Part shown: positions 23,041 through 29,115 of the stretch, one piece after another
Layout: each line of letters starts with the position of its first letter
Position numbering within the stretch: the first letter of the stretch is position 1
Assembly (NCBI RefSeq): GCF_030646255.1
Contig: NZ_JAUSNF010000016.1
Location: 1 to 34,868 of the forward strand
DNA length: 34,868 bases
Reading direction: 5' to 3'
From: Candidatus Burarchaeum sp.
GTDB lineage: Archaea > Micrarchaeota > Micrarchaeia > Burarchaeales > Burarchaeaceae
Notes under the pieces: generated by a model
Databases searched by the model: none
What the model was told of the DNA's origin: nothing
The model's input: only the letters and a program-made list of their open reading frames with translations
Position numbers and translations under genes: made by a program

Positions 23041-24054
23041 ATGGTTGAACTTATTGAACACATTTCCGCTGAGACTGACCCGAGCCATGGCAAGGTGCCG
23101 CGCGACCGCACCATGGCTGAGCGCATGCAGCTCGGCATAATTCCCATCAACAAGCCGTGCGGCCCGAGCAGCCACGAGGTCGGCGCCTGGGTGCAGCGCC
23201 TCACGGGTGCAATAAAGGCAGGGCACTCGGGAACGCTCGACCCCCAGGTGAGCGGCGTCCTCCCGGTTGCGCTCGACGATGCGACAAAGGCACTCACATT
23301 CATGCTCAAGAGCGACAAGGAGTATGTCGGCATAATGCGCTTCCACCGCGCAGTTGACGCGGCCCGCGTGAGGCGGCTGTTTGCTGAGCACGTGGGAAAA
23401 ATAAAACAGCTCCCGCCCGTGCGCTCCGCCGTCAAGCGGGTGCAGCGCGAGAGGGAAATATATGTGCTTGAGCTGCTCGAGCTCGACGGCCGCGACGCTC
23501 TCTTCCACGTCTCGTGCGAGGCGGGCACCTACATTAGAAAGTTATGCCACGACTTGGGAAGGAGCGCGGGCACGGGCGCGAACATGGTCGAGCTCAGGCG
23601 CACGCGCGCCGCGGGCTTCAGCGAGGTGCAGTGCTGCACGCTTCAGCAGCTGAGCGACGCGCTCTGGCTTTGGAAGGAGCGGGGCGACGAGAGCGAGCTG
23701 CGCAAGTATGTCCTGCAGCCTGAGCAGGTTCTGAAGTTCAAGCGCATCATCATAGTCGACGGCGCCATCGAGGCGCTGTGCGCGGGCGCGCAGCTTGCGC
23801 TTCCCGGCGTTGCGAAATTCGAGAAGGGCATTGCGAGGAACGAGACGGTAATGCTTCTGTCGCTCAAGGGCGAGATGGTAGCCATAGGCGCTGCGCTGAT
23901 GAGCGAGAAGGAGATGAAGGAGGGCACGAAGGGGCTGGCAGTCAAAACCGTGCGCGTCGTAATGCGGGCCGGCACATATCCCCGGCTATGGAAGAAGCAC
24001 GAAGGCAGTGTGCACGACGGCGAAGAAGGGCGAACGTCAGAGAAAGACGGATAA
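23041..24054 (+). CDS. cbf5: tRNA/rRNA pseudouridine synthase Cbf5 (TruB family)
   Basis: 337 residues. Cbf5 is the catalytic subunit of H/ACA ribonucleoproteins and can make pseudouridine 55 in the tRNA T loop. The catalytic aspartate is in GHSGTLDPQVSG (Asp67). IPINKPCGPSSHEV, then QLPPVRSAVKRVQREREIY and CEAGTYIRKLCHDLG complete the TruB fold. The C-terminal PUA domain runs from about residue 235 (KRIIIVDGAIEALCAGAQLA, then KGEMVAIGAA). The gene stands just upstream of tRNA-Ser, whose T loop is split by an intron next to the very base Cbf5 would modify. The last 15 residues form a charged tail. Confidence 0.96.
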   Translation: MVELIEHISAETDPSHGKVPRDRTMAERMQLGIIPINKPCGPSSHEVGAWVQRLTGAIKAGHSGTLDPQVSGVLPVALDDATKALTFMLKSDKEYVGIMRFHRAVDAARVRRLFAEHVGKIKQLPPVRSAVKRVQREREIYVLELLELDGRDALFHVSCEAGTYIRKLCHDLGRSAGTGANMVELRRTRAAGFSEVQCCTLQQLSDALWLWKERGDESELRKYVLQPEQVLKFKRIIIVDGAIEALCAGAQLALPGVAKFEKGIARNETVMLLSLKGEMVAIGAALMSEKEMKEGTKGLAVKTVRVVMRAGTYPRLWKKHEGSVHDGEEGRTSEKDG

Positions 24055-24189
24055 ACGTCAGGGAACAGGCATTCCTCAGCAGAGGACTGGCGTGCACTCT
24101 CCCTGCGGGGAAAGGCATCCCTTTTCCGATTCGTCGGAAAAGAGGACCCCTTTCGGCGTGAGCAGAAAGCGGGCCTCAGTTCCTTACGT
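24055..24189 (+). repeat. Structured multi-hairpin element between cbf5 and tRNA-Ser
   Basis: This stretch begins directly after the cbf5 stop. An outer stem pairs ACGTCAGGGAAC (24055-24066) with GTTCCTTACGT (24179-24189), with one bulged base and one G-U pair. Inside are TCCTC/GAGGA around AGCA, a 9-base-pair hairpin CTTTTCCGA-TTCG-TCGGAAAAG (24121-24142), and CCCCTTTC paired across a loop with GAAAGCGGG. The same order of inner hairpins (TTTCCG/CGGAAA, then CCCCTTTC/GAAAGCGGG) is found in the element after tRNA-Leu (27380-27452). No coding frame here is credible. Confidence 0.65.
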
Positions 24190-24221
24190 CGTAAATATCT
24201 TGCAAAGGGCCTTGAAAAGCA

Positions 24222-24231
24222 TTATATACTT
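24222..24231 (+). promoter_or_regulatory. TATA box of tRNA-Ser
   Basis: TTATATACTT is centred about 28 bases before the first base of the tRNA (24254), so the primary transcript would begin only a base or two ahead of the mature end. Confidence 0.7.
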
Positions 24232-24291
24232 AACTCGTGCAATAATGTACCCTGCCGGGGTGGCGGAACCTGGTATCGCGCATGCCTGGAA

Positions 24292-24343
24292 AGAAACTTT
24301 TTCAGAAAAGTTTCATGTAATGACATTAGATGTTGTGCCGGAT
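24292..24343 (+). other. tRNA-Ser intron 1, canonical 37/38 position (52 bases)
   Basis: The exon bases CTGG (32-35) pair with intron CCGG (24338-24341, one G-U) as the central 4-base-pair helix. A three-base bulge AAA (24290-24292) and a three-base bulge ATA (24342-24344) flank it. Cutting each after its second base gives the standard archaeal splice. The intron body holds a 9-base-pair hairpin GAAACTTTT-TCAG-AAAAGTTTC (24293-24314). Confidence 0.88.
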
Positions 24344-24372
24344 AGCATGTGCCCGCAAGGGCTTATGGGTTC

Positions 24373-24467
24373 GGGCCCTTCTTTCTTTTCAAAAAAGAAA
24401 GAAGCCCCGGGGTAAGAAAGAAAACAAGTTTCCCGGGATTTGAAAACAAGAAAGGAAGGCCGCTCAA
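24373..24467 (+). other. tRNA-Ser intron 2, T-loop position 56/57 (95 bases)
   Basis: A bulge-helix-bulge can be drawn: central helix GGGT (24367-24370) with GCTC (24462-24465, two G-U or U-G pairs), bulge TCG (24371-24373) and bulge AAA (24466-24468), and inner helix GGCC (24374-24377) with GGCC (24458-24461). Cutting after the second base of each bulge restores a consensus T loop TTCAAAT. Inside are a 12-base-pair hairpin (24378-24404, loop CAA) and CCCGGGG (24406-24412) able to pair with TCCCGGG (24431-24437). Its two ends resemble the element at 27453-27490. Confidence 0.85.
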
Positions 24468-24484
24468 AAATCCCATCCCCGGCG

Positions 24485-24493
24485 CTTTAAATC
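24485..24493 (+). promoter_or_regulatory. TATA box for the uS13 operon
   Basis: CTTTAAATC starts at the base after the tRNA-Ser discriminator. It is about 25 bases before 24513, where GAGGTTTT supplies the ribosome-binding site for uS13. The promoter therefore abuts the tRNA 3' end. Confidence 0.6.
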
Positions 24494-24520
24494 GACGCTG
24501 AATTGCATTCATGAGGTTTT

Positions 24521-25312
24521 ATGATGAAAAACGAAGAGTCCAAGACGCACGGGAAGGAGCAACACAAGGAGCATGGCAAGGAACAGCCCAAGCCAGCTGA
24601 AGGCGGAAGCCAGCAGGCCAAATCCTCGCAGAAGCACGAGGGAAAGAAGCCTGACCAGCGGCCAACCGCGCCGGCGAAGCCGATGAAGGATTACGGCCAG
24701 GATTTCCGCGGTGTAGTCCGCCTTGCGGGCAAGGATTTGAAGGGTGAAGTGCCCGTGCGCCGCGCGCTCTCGCGCGTGAAGGGGATTGGCGACAGGCTAG
24801 GCCCGGTTCTGAGCGAGATAGCCACCCAGCAGATGAAGATTGCAAATGATACTGTCATCGGCCTGCTTACTGAAGAGCAGATGAAACAGCTTGAGGACAT
24901 TCTTTCGCACCCTGAAAAGTACGGCGTGCCAAACTACCTGCTCAACCGGCAGAAGGATCCTGAGACTGGCGTGGACCGGCACATCATCAGCACTGACGTT
25001 AATTTCCTCATGAGGCAGGACATCGAGCTTGACAAGACGCTGAACACTTGGCGTGGTTACAGGCACCTCTATGGCCAGAAAGTGAGGGGCCAGCACTCGC
25101 GCACGAGTGGAAGGACGGGCATGACCGTCGGCGTCCAGCGAAAGACCCTCATGGCGGCCAAGGAGGCCGCAGTGGCGGCAGAGGCCAAGCCAAAGGGCGG
25201 CAAGATTGCGGGCGCGGAAGAGAAGGCGGCAGCCTCGCCGGCAGAGGCAGGCAAGCCCGGGGCCAAGACCGATGCAAAGCCGGCCGCGGCGAAGAAGGAA
25301 GAGAAGAAGTGA
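24521..25312 (+). CDS. rps13: Small-subunit ribosomal protein uS13 with extensions at both ends
   Basis: 263 residues against the usual 150 or so of archaeal uS13. The core (about 60-210) is clear: FRGVVRLAGKDLKGEVPV, ALSRVKGIGDRLG, the archaeal DPETGVDRHIISTDVNFLMRQ segment, and the basic end GQKVRGQHSRTSGRTGMTVG. The front 57 residues are Lys/His/Gln/Glu-rich and the last 50 or so are Ala/Lys/Pro-rich, both without structure motifs. The start may be ATG 24521 or 24524; GAGGT at 24513-24517 favours the second slightly. It opens the uS13-uS4-uS11-rpoD group. Confidence 0.95.
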   Translation: MMKNEESKTHGKEQHKEHGKEQPKPAEGGSQQAKSSQKHEGKKPDQRPTAPAKPMKDYGQDFRGVVRLAGKDLKGEVPVRRALSRVKGIGDRLGPVLSEIATQQMKIANDTVIGLLTEEQMKQLEDILSHPEKYGVPNYLLNRQKDPETGVDRHIISTDVNFLMRQDIELDKTLNTWRGYRHLYGQKVRGQHSRTSGRTGMTVGVQRKTLMAAKEAAVAAEAKPKGGKIAGAEEKAAASPAEAGKPGAKTDAKPAAAKKEEKK

Positions 25313-25350
25313 TGAGCGCAAATGCATTTTTGCACAAGATGTGATTATCA

Positions 25351-25929
25351 ATGGGAGACCCGCGAAAACTCACGAAAAAGTACGAGATACCTAAGCGCAT
25401 CTGGGATACTGAGCGCATAACTGAGGAAGGCGAGCTCAAGAAGGAGTATGGGCTCAAGAACACGCGCGAGCTGTGGATAGCCCGCAAGGTGCTCAGGAAA
25501 ATAAGGCGCGAGGGCCGCAGGCTTCTCTCATTGGGCGGCCGCGGCCAGGAGGAGGCAAAGGAACTGCTCGCGAGCACTGTGAGGCTCGGGTTCGCAAAGC
25601 CGGGCACAACCCTCGACGGCCTTCTTGCGCTCAACATGCGTGACATCCTAGAGAGGCGCCTGCAGACGCGCGTCACGAAGCTTGGGCTCGCAAAGACAAT
25701 GCCTCAGTCGCGGCAGCTCATAACCCATGGTTTTATCGCAATCAACGGCCGCAAGTTTTCCGCTCCCAGCTACACTGTGCCAATTTCCGAAGAGCTCGGC
25801 ATCGTGCTCTACAAGCCGATAGACCTCAGCACGCCGGAGCCAAAAGCGCGCGAGGCCAAGAGGCACGGCTCGACTGCGGACCAGCTGGCGCCAAAGGCGC
25901 CGCCCGTGGATGCCGGAGTAGCAGCATAA
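25351..25929 (+). CDS. rps4: Small-subunit ribosomal protein uS4
   Basis: 192 residues. uS4 nucleates 30S assembly. The archaeal front GDPRKLTKKYEIPKRIWD is followed by RLLSLGGRGQEEAKELL, and the S4 RNA-binding domain lies at about 104-165 (ILERRLQTRVTKLGLAKT, RQLITHGFIAINGRKFSAPS, YTVPISEE). It follows uS13 as in most archaea. GTGATTATCA stands before the ATG. Confidence 0.96.
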   Translation: MGDPRKLTKKYEIPKRIWDTERITEEGELKKEYGLKNTRELWIARKVLRKIRREGRRLLSLGGRGQEEAKELLASTVRLGFAKPGTTLDGLLALNMRDILERRLQTRVTKLGLAKTMPQSRQLITHGFIAINGRKFSAPSYTVPISEELGIVLYKPIDLSTPEPKAREAKRHGSTADQLAPKAPPVDAGVAA

Positions 25930-25955
25930 TATTTCCGATGATTGAGTTGATTTGA

Positions 25956-26564
25956 ATGGCAGAAGAAACGAAAACAAACCCGGCACCCGCAAAAGAGCAG
26001 CCTGTCCAGGCACCCGTACCTATTGAAAAGGCCGTGCAGCCTGTTGCACCGCCGGCAACGCCTTCAACAGCTGCAACTGCGGCTCCCGCACCTGCTGAAA
26101 AGGCAGTGCAGCCTGTTGCACCGCCGGCAACGCCTTCAACAGCTGCGACCGCGGCAGCCCCAGTGCGCATCCCGATGAGGGAACTCCAGTGGGGCATTGC
26201 CCACATCTATTCATCCAAGAACGACACGATCATAACTATTACGGATATGAGCGGCGCCGAAACTATTGCAAAGGCAAGCGGTGGCATGATGGTGAAGAGC
26301 GACCGCGAAGAGGGCTCGCCCTATGCGGCCATGCAGGCAGCATTCAAGGCAGCAGACCAGGCCAAGATGCGTGGCATAACTGCAATTTACGTGCGCATCC
26401 GCGCGCCAGGAGGCCATCTGGACCGGACGCCGGGCGCAGGCGCGCAGGCCATGGTGAGGGCTCTTGCCCGCTCAGGCCTTCGCATAGGCAAGATAGAGGA
26501 TGTCACGCCGATACCGACCGACACCACAAAGAGGCCGGGCGGCAGGAGAGGAAGGCGCGTGTGA
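25956..26564 (+). CDS. rps11: Small-subunit ribosomal protein uS11 with repeated Pro/Ala N-terminal arm
   Basis: 202 residues. The usual uS11 core begins at about residue 73 ([22 protein letters not shown]) and includes [21 protein letters not shown], then [19 protein letters not shown] and the C-terminal [20 protein letters not shown]. The front 70 residues are an added Pro/Ala arm containing two exact-looking 24-residue copies ([20 protein letters not shown] and on), encoded by a 72-base tandem duplication. The arm lies on the platform side of the 30S subunit if it keeps the usual position. The core is normal. Confidence 0.95.
   Translation: MAEETKTNPAPAKEQPVQAPVPIEKAVQPVAPPATPSTAATAAPAPAEKAVQPVAPPATPSTAATAAAPVRIPMRELQWGIAHIYSSKNDTIITITDMSGAETIAKASGGMMVKSDREEGSPYAAMQAAFKAADQAKMRGITAIYVRIRAPGGHLDRTPGAGAQAMVRALARSGLRIGKIEDVTPIPTDTTKRPGGRRGRRV
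26025..26165 (+). repeat. 72-base tandem duplication inside uS11
   Basis: GAAAAGGC at 26025 and again at 26097 begin two adjacent units of 72 bases with very few differences (for example GCCGTG/GCAGTG and GCAACTGCG/GCGACCGCG). The unit keeps the reading frame, so the protein gained 24 residues. The near identity suggests a recent event. Confidence 0.85.
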
Positions 26565-26573
26565 GGTGTTCAT

Positions 26574-27155
26574 ATGAAAGTCGAGCACGTAAAAAGTGGC
26601 AATGGCGGAATGTTCCTCACGTTCACGCTCAAGAATACGGGCACGGCGCTCGCGAACGCGATAAGGCGCATAAGCATGGGCCAGGTTCCCGTGCTCGCCA
26701 TAGATGCGATAACCATGTACGAGAACAACTCCGTATTCTTTGATGAATATATTGCAAATCGCATCGGGCTAATACCGCTCAAGACGCCGGACGGGTACGC
26801 GGAAGGCGAGGACGTGCTCTTCAAGCTCTCGGCAGAAGGGTCCGGCACCGTCTACTCAAAAGACCTGACGAGCACCGAGCGCGGGGTTTCATGCGTGTCG
26901 AAAAAGATACCGATAATCGAGCTCGTCGAGGGCCAGCGCCTGAGGTTCGAGGGCCGCGCAAGGCTCGGCAGGGGCAGGGAGCACGCGAAATTCCAGGCGT
27001 GCCTTGCCTCGTATGGCTTCGATGAGAAGACCAAGGAATTCAACTTCACCGTAGAATCTTTCGGCCAGATGACGGCTGGCGAAGTGATGCTGAAGACTGG
27101 AGAAATACTGCAGAACAAGTGCGAGGAGTTCCTCGCGCAGATGGGAAAGAAATAG
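26574..27155 (+). CDS. rpoD: RNA polymerase subunit D (alpha-like), without Fe-S domain
   Basis: 193 residues. With subunit L it forms the assembly platform of archaeal RNA polymerase. The dimer domain shows LKNTGTALANAIRRISMGQVP, then NNSVFFDEYIANRIGLIPLK and the C-terminal FNFTVESFGQMTAGEVMLKT. Longer archaeal RpoD forms carry a ferredoxin-like insertion of cysteine clusters; here only three isolated cysteines are present and the length is short, so the Fe-S domain is missing. GAGGTG precedes the ATG. It ends the uS13-uS4-uS11 group. Confidence 0.95.
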   Translation: MKVEHVKSGNGGMFLTFTLKNTGTALANAIRRISMGQVPVLAIDAITMYENNSVFFDEYIANRIGLIPLKTPDGYAEGEDVLFKLSAEGSGTVYSKDLTSTERGVSCVSKKIPIIELVEGQRLRFEGRARLGRGREHAKFQACLASYGFDEKTKEFNFTVESFGQMTAGEVMLKTGEILQNKCEEFLAQMGKK

Positions 27156-27211
27156 CCGAGGTGGATGGACGGAAGGACGACGTAGCAACTGGCACTTGTA
27201 AAGGGAGGATA

Positions 27212-27292
27212 ATAAGGAACAAACATTCCGCCGCTGCGGAATGTTGCATCATTCCGTCTTTCGAGACGGAATGCTTGCCGTAGGTTCCTTAT
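27212..27292 (+). repeat. Structured element flush with the 5' end of tRNA-Leu
   Basis: Terminal repeats ATAAGGAAC (27212-27220) and GTTCCTTAT (27284-27292) form a 9-base-pair closing stem. Inside, AACATTCCGC-CGCT-GCGGAATGTT (27222-27245) makes a 10-base-pair hairpin and CATTCCGTCT-TTCG-AGACGGAATG (27250-27273) another with a TTCG loop. The closing stem ends exactly at the base before tRNA-Leu begins (27293). No TATA box is visible at the right distance for the tRNA. Confidence 0.8.
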
Positions 27293-27379
27293 GCGGGGGT
27301 GTCAGAGCCAGGTCAAATGAGCAGGACTGAGGCTCCTGTGCCTTTAGTGGCTGCGTGGGTTCAAATCCCATCCCCCGCA
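27293..27379 (+). tRNA. tRNA-Leu(GAG)
   Basis: 87 bases, no intron. Acceptor GCGGGGG (27293-27299) pairs with CCCCCGC (27372-27378), and the discriminator is A as in leucine tRNAs. Anticodon stem CAGGA/TCCTG encloses CTGAGGC, anticodon GAG. A long variable arm (GCC-loop-GGC) and T arm GTGGG-TTCAAAT-CCCAT complete the class II cloverleaf. No CCA is encoded. The D stem is short (TCA/TGA). A tRNA-Leu ahead of eL18-uL13-uS9 is a known archaeal arrangement. With no promoter of its own it is probably processed from the rpoD message. Structured elements touch both ends. Confidence 0.95.
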
Positions 27380-27452
27380 TTTTCTCGGCGCCGTATTTCC
27401 GCCGTGCGGAAATCGGCCCCTTTCCCGCAAGGGAAAGCGGGCACCGAGAAAA
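27380..27452 (+). repeat. Structured element flush with the 3' end of tRNA-Leu
   Basis: Terminal repeats TTTTCTCGG (27380-27388) and CCGAGAAAA (27444-27452) form a 9-base-pair closing stem that starts at the base directly after the tRNA. Inside are ATTTCCGC-CGT-GCGGAAAT (27395-27413, extended by CCG/CGG) and CTTTCCC-GCAA-GGGAAAG (27420-27437) with a GNRA-type loop. The plan is the same as at 27212-27292, and the inner hairpins resemble those at 24055-24189. Confidence 0.8.
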
Positions 27453-27490
27453 GGGCCCCTTCTGCTCGGGCAGAAAGAAGGCCGCATAAA
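27453..27490 (+). repeat. Hairpin related to the tRNA-Ser T-loop intron
   Basis: GGGCCCCTTCTGC-TCGG-GCAGAA makes a 6-base-pair hairpin, and GAAGGCCGCATAAAAA follows. The left end resembles GGGCCCTTCT at the start of the T-loop intron (24373) and the right end resembles AGAAAGGAAGGCCGCTC at its finish (24450-24465). The middle of the intron is absent here. It lies between the 27380 element and the eL18 gene. Confidence 0.6.
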
Positions 27491-27510
27491 AAACGTAAGC
27501 ATGTGATATT

Positions 27511-27870
27511 ATGAAAAGAGGAACAACGAATGAGAATTTGGCTGCGCTCATAGTGCGGCTCGAGAAGGCCTCGAAGGCCAACAAGGCCCCGTTGTGGGCG
27601 GCGTTAGCGAGGCGGCTCTCAAAGGCCCACCGCGCGATGGCCGAAGTGGATGCAATGTCCCTCGACAAGCGTGTGCCGCAGGGCTCAGCCGCAGTCGTGC
27701 CTGGTGTGGTGCTGGGCTCGGGCAAGGCAGGGTATACGGGCACCGTGGCCGCGCTGCGATTCAGCGCCTCTGCGCGCGCCTCGCTCGCAAAGGCGGGCGC
27801 AAAGCCGCTCACAATCGAGGCCCTGCTCGCAGCGAATCCGAAAGGCACAAACGTAGCGATAATTGTATGA
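27511..27870 (+). CDS. rpl18e: Large-subunit ribosomal protein eL18
   Basis: 119 residues, the archaeal eL18 size, a relative of uL15. TNENLAALIVRLEKASKANK, LWAALARRLSKAHRAMAEV, VVPGVVLGSGKAGYTGTVAA and FSASARASLAKAGAKPLTIE are typical. The ATG is preceded by GTGATATT. It starts the eL18-uL13-uS9-rpoN group after tRNA-Leu. Confidence 0.94.
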   Translation: MKRGTTNENLAALIVRLEKASKANKAPLWAALARRLSKAHRAMAEVDAMSLDKRVPQGSAAVVPGVVLGSGKAGYTGTVAALRFSASARASLAKAGAKPLTIEALLAANPKGTNVAIIV

Positions 27871-27909
27871 TTGGAACTTGAAAAAACGTTGATGAACATG
27901 GTTGATAAA

Positions 27910-28335
27910 ATGATGATTGTGGATGCCGAAGATGCGGTTGTCGGAAGGCTTGCAGCCGACGTTGCGAAGCTACTGCTCAATGGGCAGGAAGTGAGCGTCG
28001 TGAACTGCGAGAAGGCCGTGATGTCTGGCGAGCCGAGCGGCATAATTGCGAAGTACGCGCGGAGGCGCCTGCAGAAGGACAAGGCCAACCCCGAGCACTC
28101 GCCCCACATTTCGCGCAGGCCCGACTATTTCGTGAAGCGGATAATACGCGGCATGCTGCCGTTCAAGCAGCCCCGGGGCATGATTGCGTTCAAGAAGCTC
28201 ATGGTCTACATGGGCGTGCCCGCAACAATGTCGCTCACAAAACCTGAAAAGCTGGGCTTCAAGAAGAAGGATGCGCTGCACGCGCGCTACATAACTGTCG
28301 CCGACCTGTGCAAGAGGCTCGGCTACAACGGATGA
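27910..28335 (+). CDS. rpl13: Large-subunit ribosomal protein uL13
   Basis: 141 residues from the preferred start. uL13 is an early assembly protein. IVDAEDAVVGRLAADVAKLL, EVSVVNCEKAVMSG, HISRRPDYFVKRIIRGMLPF and KKLMVYMGVPATM are typical of archaea. ATG 27910 and 27913 follow GGTTGAT; ATG 27898 and TTG 27871 are also in frame but extend beyond the family. GGTTGAT in place of GGTGAT is also seen before uL6 and uL15. Confidence 0.94.
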   Translation: MMIVDAEDAVVGRLAADVAKLLLNGQEVSVVNCEKAVMSGEPSGIIAKYARRRLQKDKANPEHSPHISRRPDYFVKRIIRGMLPFKQPRGMIAFKKLMVYMGVPATMSLTKPEKLGFKKKDALHARYITVADLCKRLGYNG

Positions 28336-28372
28336 GATGACTTTACTGAAATGAATGATGGGGTTTGATTGA

Positions 28373-28843
28373 ATGGCAAGAGTGAAAAAAGAAAAGACGC
28401 CCGGCGAGAAGAAGGAGAGCACGCCCAGGGCATCGAAGAAAAAACTACATACGCTTGTCGCGCGCGGGAAGCGCAAGGAGAGCATCGCCCGTGCGAGCGT
28501 GAAGAAGGGCAAGGGCGTGGTGAGGATTAACAGCCAGCTTCTAGACTCAATTTCACATCCGTATGCGCGCGAAATGATGCGCGAGCCCCTGCTCATGGCA
28601 GGCCCGCTTGCGAGCGAGCTTGACATCAGCGTGAATGTGCACGGCGGCGGGCAGATGGGCCAGGCCGAGGCTTCGCGGCTCGCAATAGCGCGGGCAATCG
28701 TGCAGTTCACGGGCAATGAGGAGCTGAAATCCCGCATGCTCGAGCGCGACAGGAGCATGGTTGTCGAGGATGTGAGGCGCGTCGAGCCCAAGAAGTACCT
28801 GGGTCCGAAGGCGCGCGCGAGGTTCCAGAAATCGTACAGGTAA
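28373..28843 (+). CDS. rps9: Small-subunit ribosomal protein uS9
   Basis: 156 residues; the core is about 130 and the first 25 form a Lys-rich arm. uS9 ends with a basic tail touching the P-site tRNA: FQKSYR at the very end, preceded by KKYLGPKARAR. GKRKESIARASVKKGKGVVRIN and VHGGGQMGQAEASRLAIARAI are the core signatures. GGTTTGATTGA precedes the ATG. Confidence 0.95.
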   Translation: MARVKKEKTPGEKKESTPRASKKKLHTLVARGKRKESIARASVKKGKGVVRINSQLLDSISHPYAREMMREPLLMAGPLASELDISVNVHGGGQMGQAEASRLAIARAIVQFTGNEELKSRMLERDRSMVVEDVRRVEPKKYLGPKARARFQKSYR

Positions 28844-28868
28844 ACTCCGCCGGCGAGGTGGTGCCACT

Positions 28869-29063
28869 ATGTTGTTCCCAGTAAGATGTTTCACTTGCGG
28901 CTCGGTCATAGGGGACAGGTACGAGGAGTACGTGGACCTTCTGAAAAAGAGCAAGCCGGCCGCTGCGCTGGAAAAGATGGGCGTCAAGAGGTACTGCTGC
29001 AGGCGCATGTTCCTGAGCCACATAGACCTCGTGGACGAGGTTACGAAGTACACGAGATTCTGA
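28869..29063 (+). CDS. rpoN: RNA polymerase subunit N (Rpb10 type)
   Basis: 64 residues. It binds zinc in the D-L assembly platform of RNA polymerase. Cysteines 7/10 (CFTCG) and the adjacent pair 43/44 (YCCRRMFLSH) are the unique Rpb10 zinc ligands. GDRYEEYVDLL and HIDLVDEVTKY complete the fold. GAGGTGGTG lies about 10 bases before the ATG. The rpoK gene that often follows in archaea is not found after it here. Confidence 0.96.
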   Translation: MLFPVRCFTCGSVIGDRYEEYVDLLKKSKPAAALEKMGVKRYCCRRMFLSHIDLVDEVTKYTRF

Positions 29064-29115
29064 TGGAGGAAAAAATGAAATGCTAAACGGGGTTGCTTTG
29101 GGCTTTGTTTTCGCA

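Larger units (their letters stand above)
24254..24484 (+). tRNA. tRNA-Ser(GGA) interrupted by two introns
   Basis: Exons are 24254-24291, 24344-24372 and 24468-24484, together 84 bases. Acceptor GCCGGGG (24254-24260) pairs with CCCCGGC (24477-24483), and the discriminator is G, as in serine tRNAs. The D arm is GCGG with TCGC and has GG in the loop. Anticodon stem CATGC/GCATG encloses CTGGAAA, anticodon GGA. A long variable arm (GCCC-GCAA-GGGC) supports a class II serine tRNA. T stem ATGGG (24365-24369) pairs with CCCAT (24472-24476), and the spliced T loop reads TTCAAAT. CCA is not encoded. The gene has its own TATA box, and the next gene's TATA box starts right at its 3' end. Confidence 0.93.

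Noticed and set aside
24254-24412. A shorter tRNA-Ser ending at the CCCCGGGG of 24405-24412.
   Set aside because: It gives a G-G mismatch at the acceptor end, a T loop without the conserved A and no proper T stem. The downstream CCCATCCCCGGCG completes T stem and acceptor perfectly, so the inner CCCCGGGG belongs to the intron.
24008-24415. Plus-strand open frame of 135 codons over the cbf5 end, the hairpin element and tRNA-Ser.
   Set aside because: It overlaps a tRNA and the cbf5 coding end, has no ribosome-binding site and no family-like sequence.
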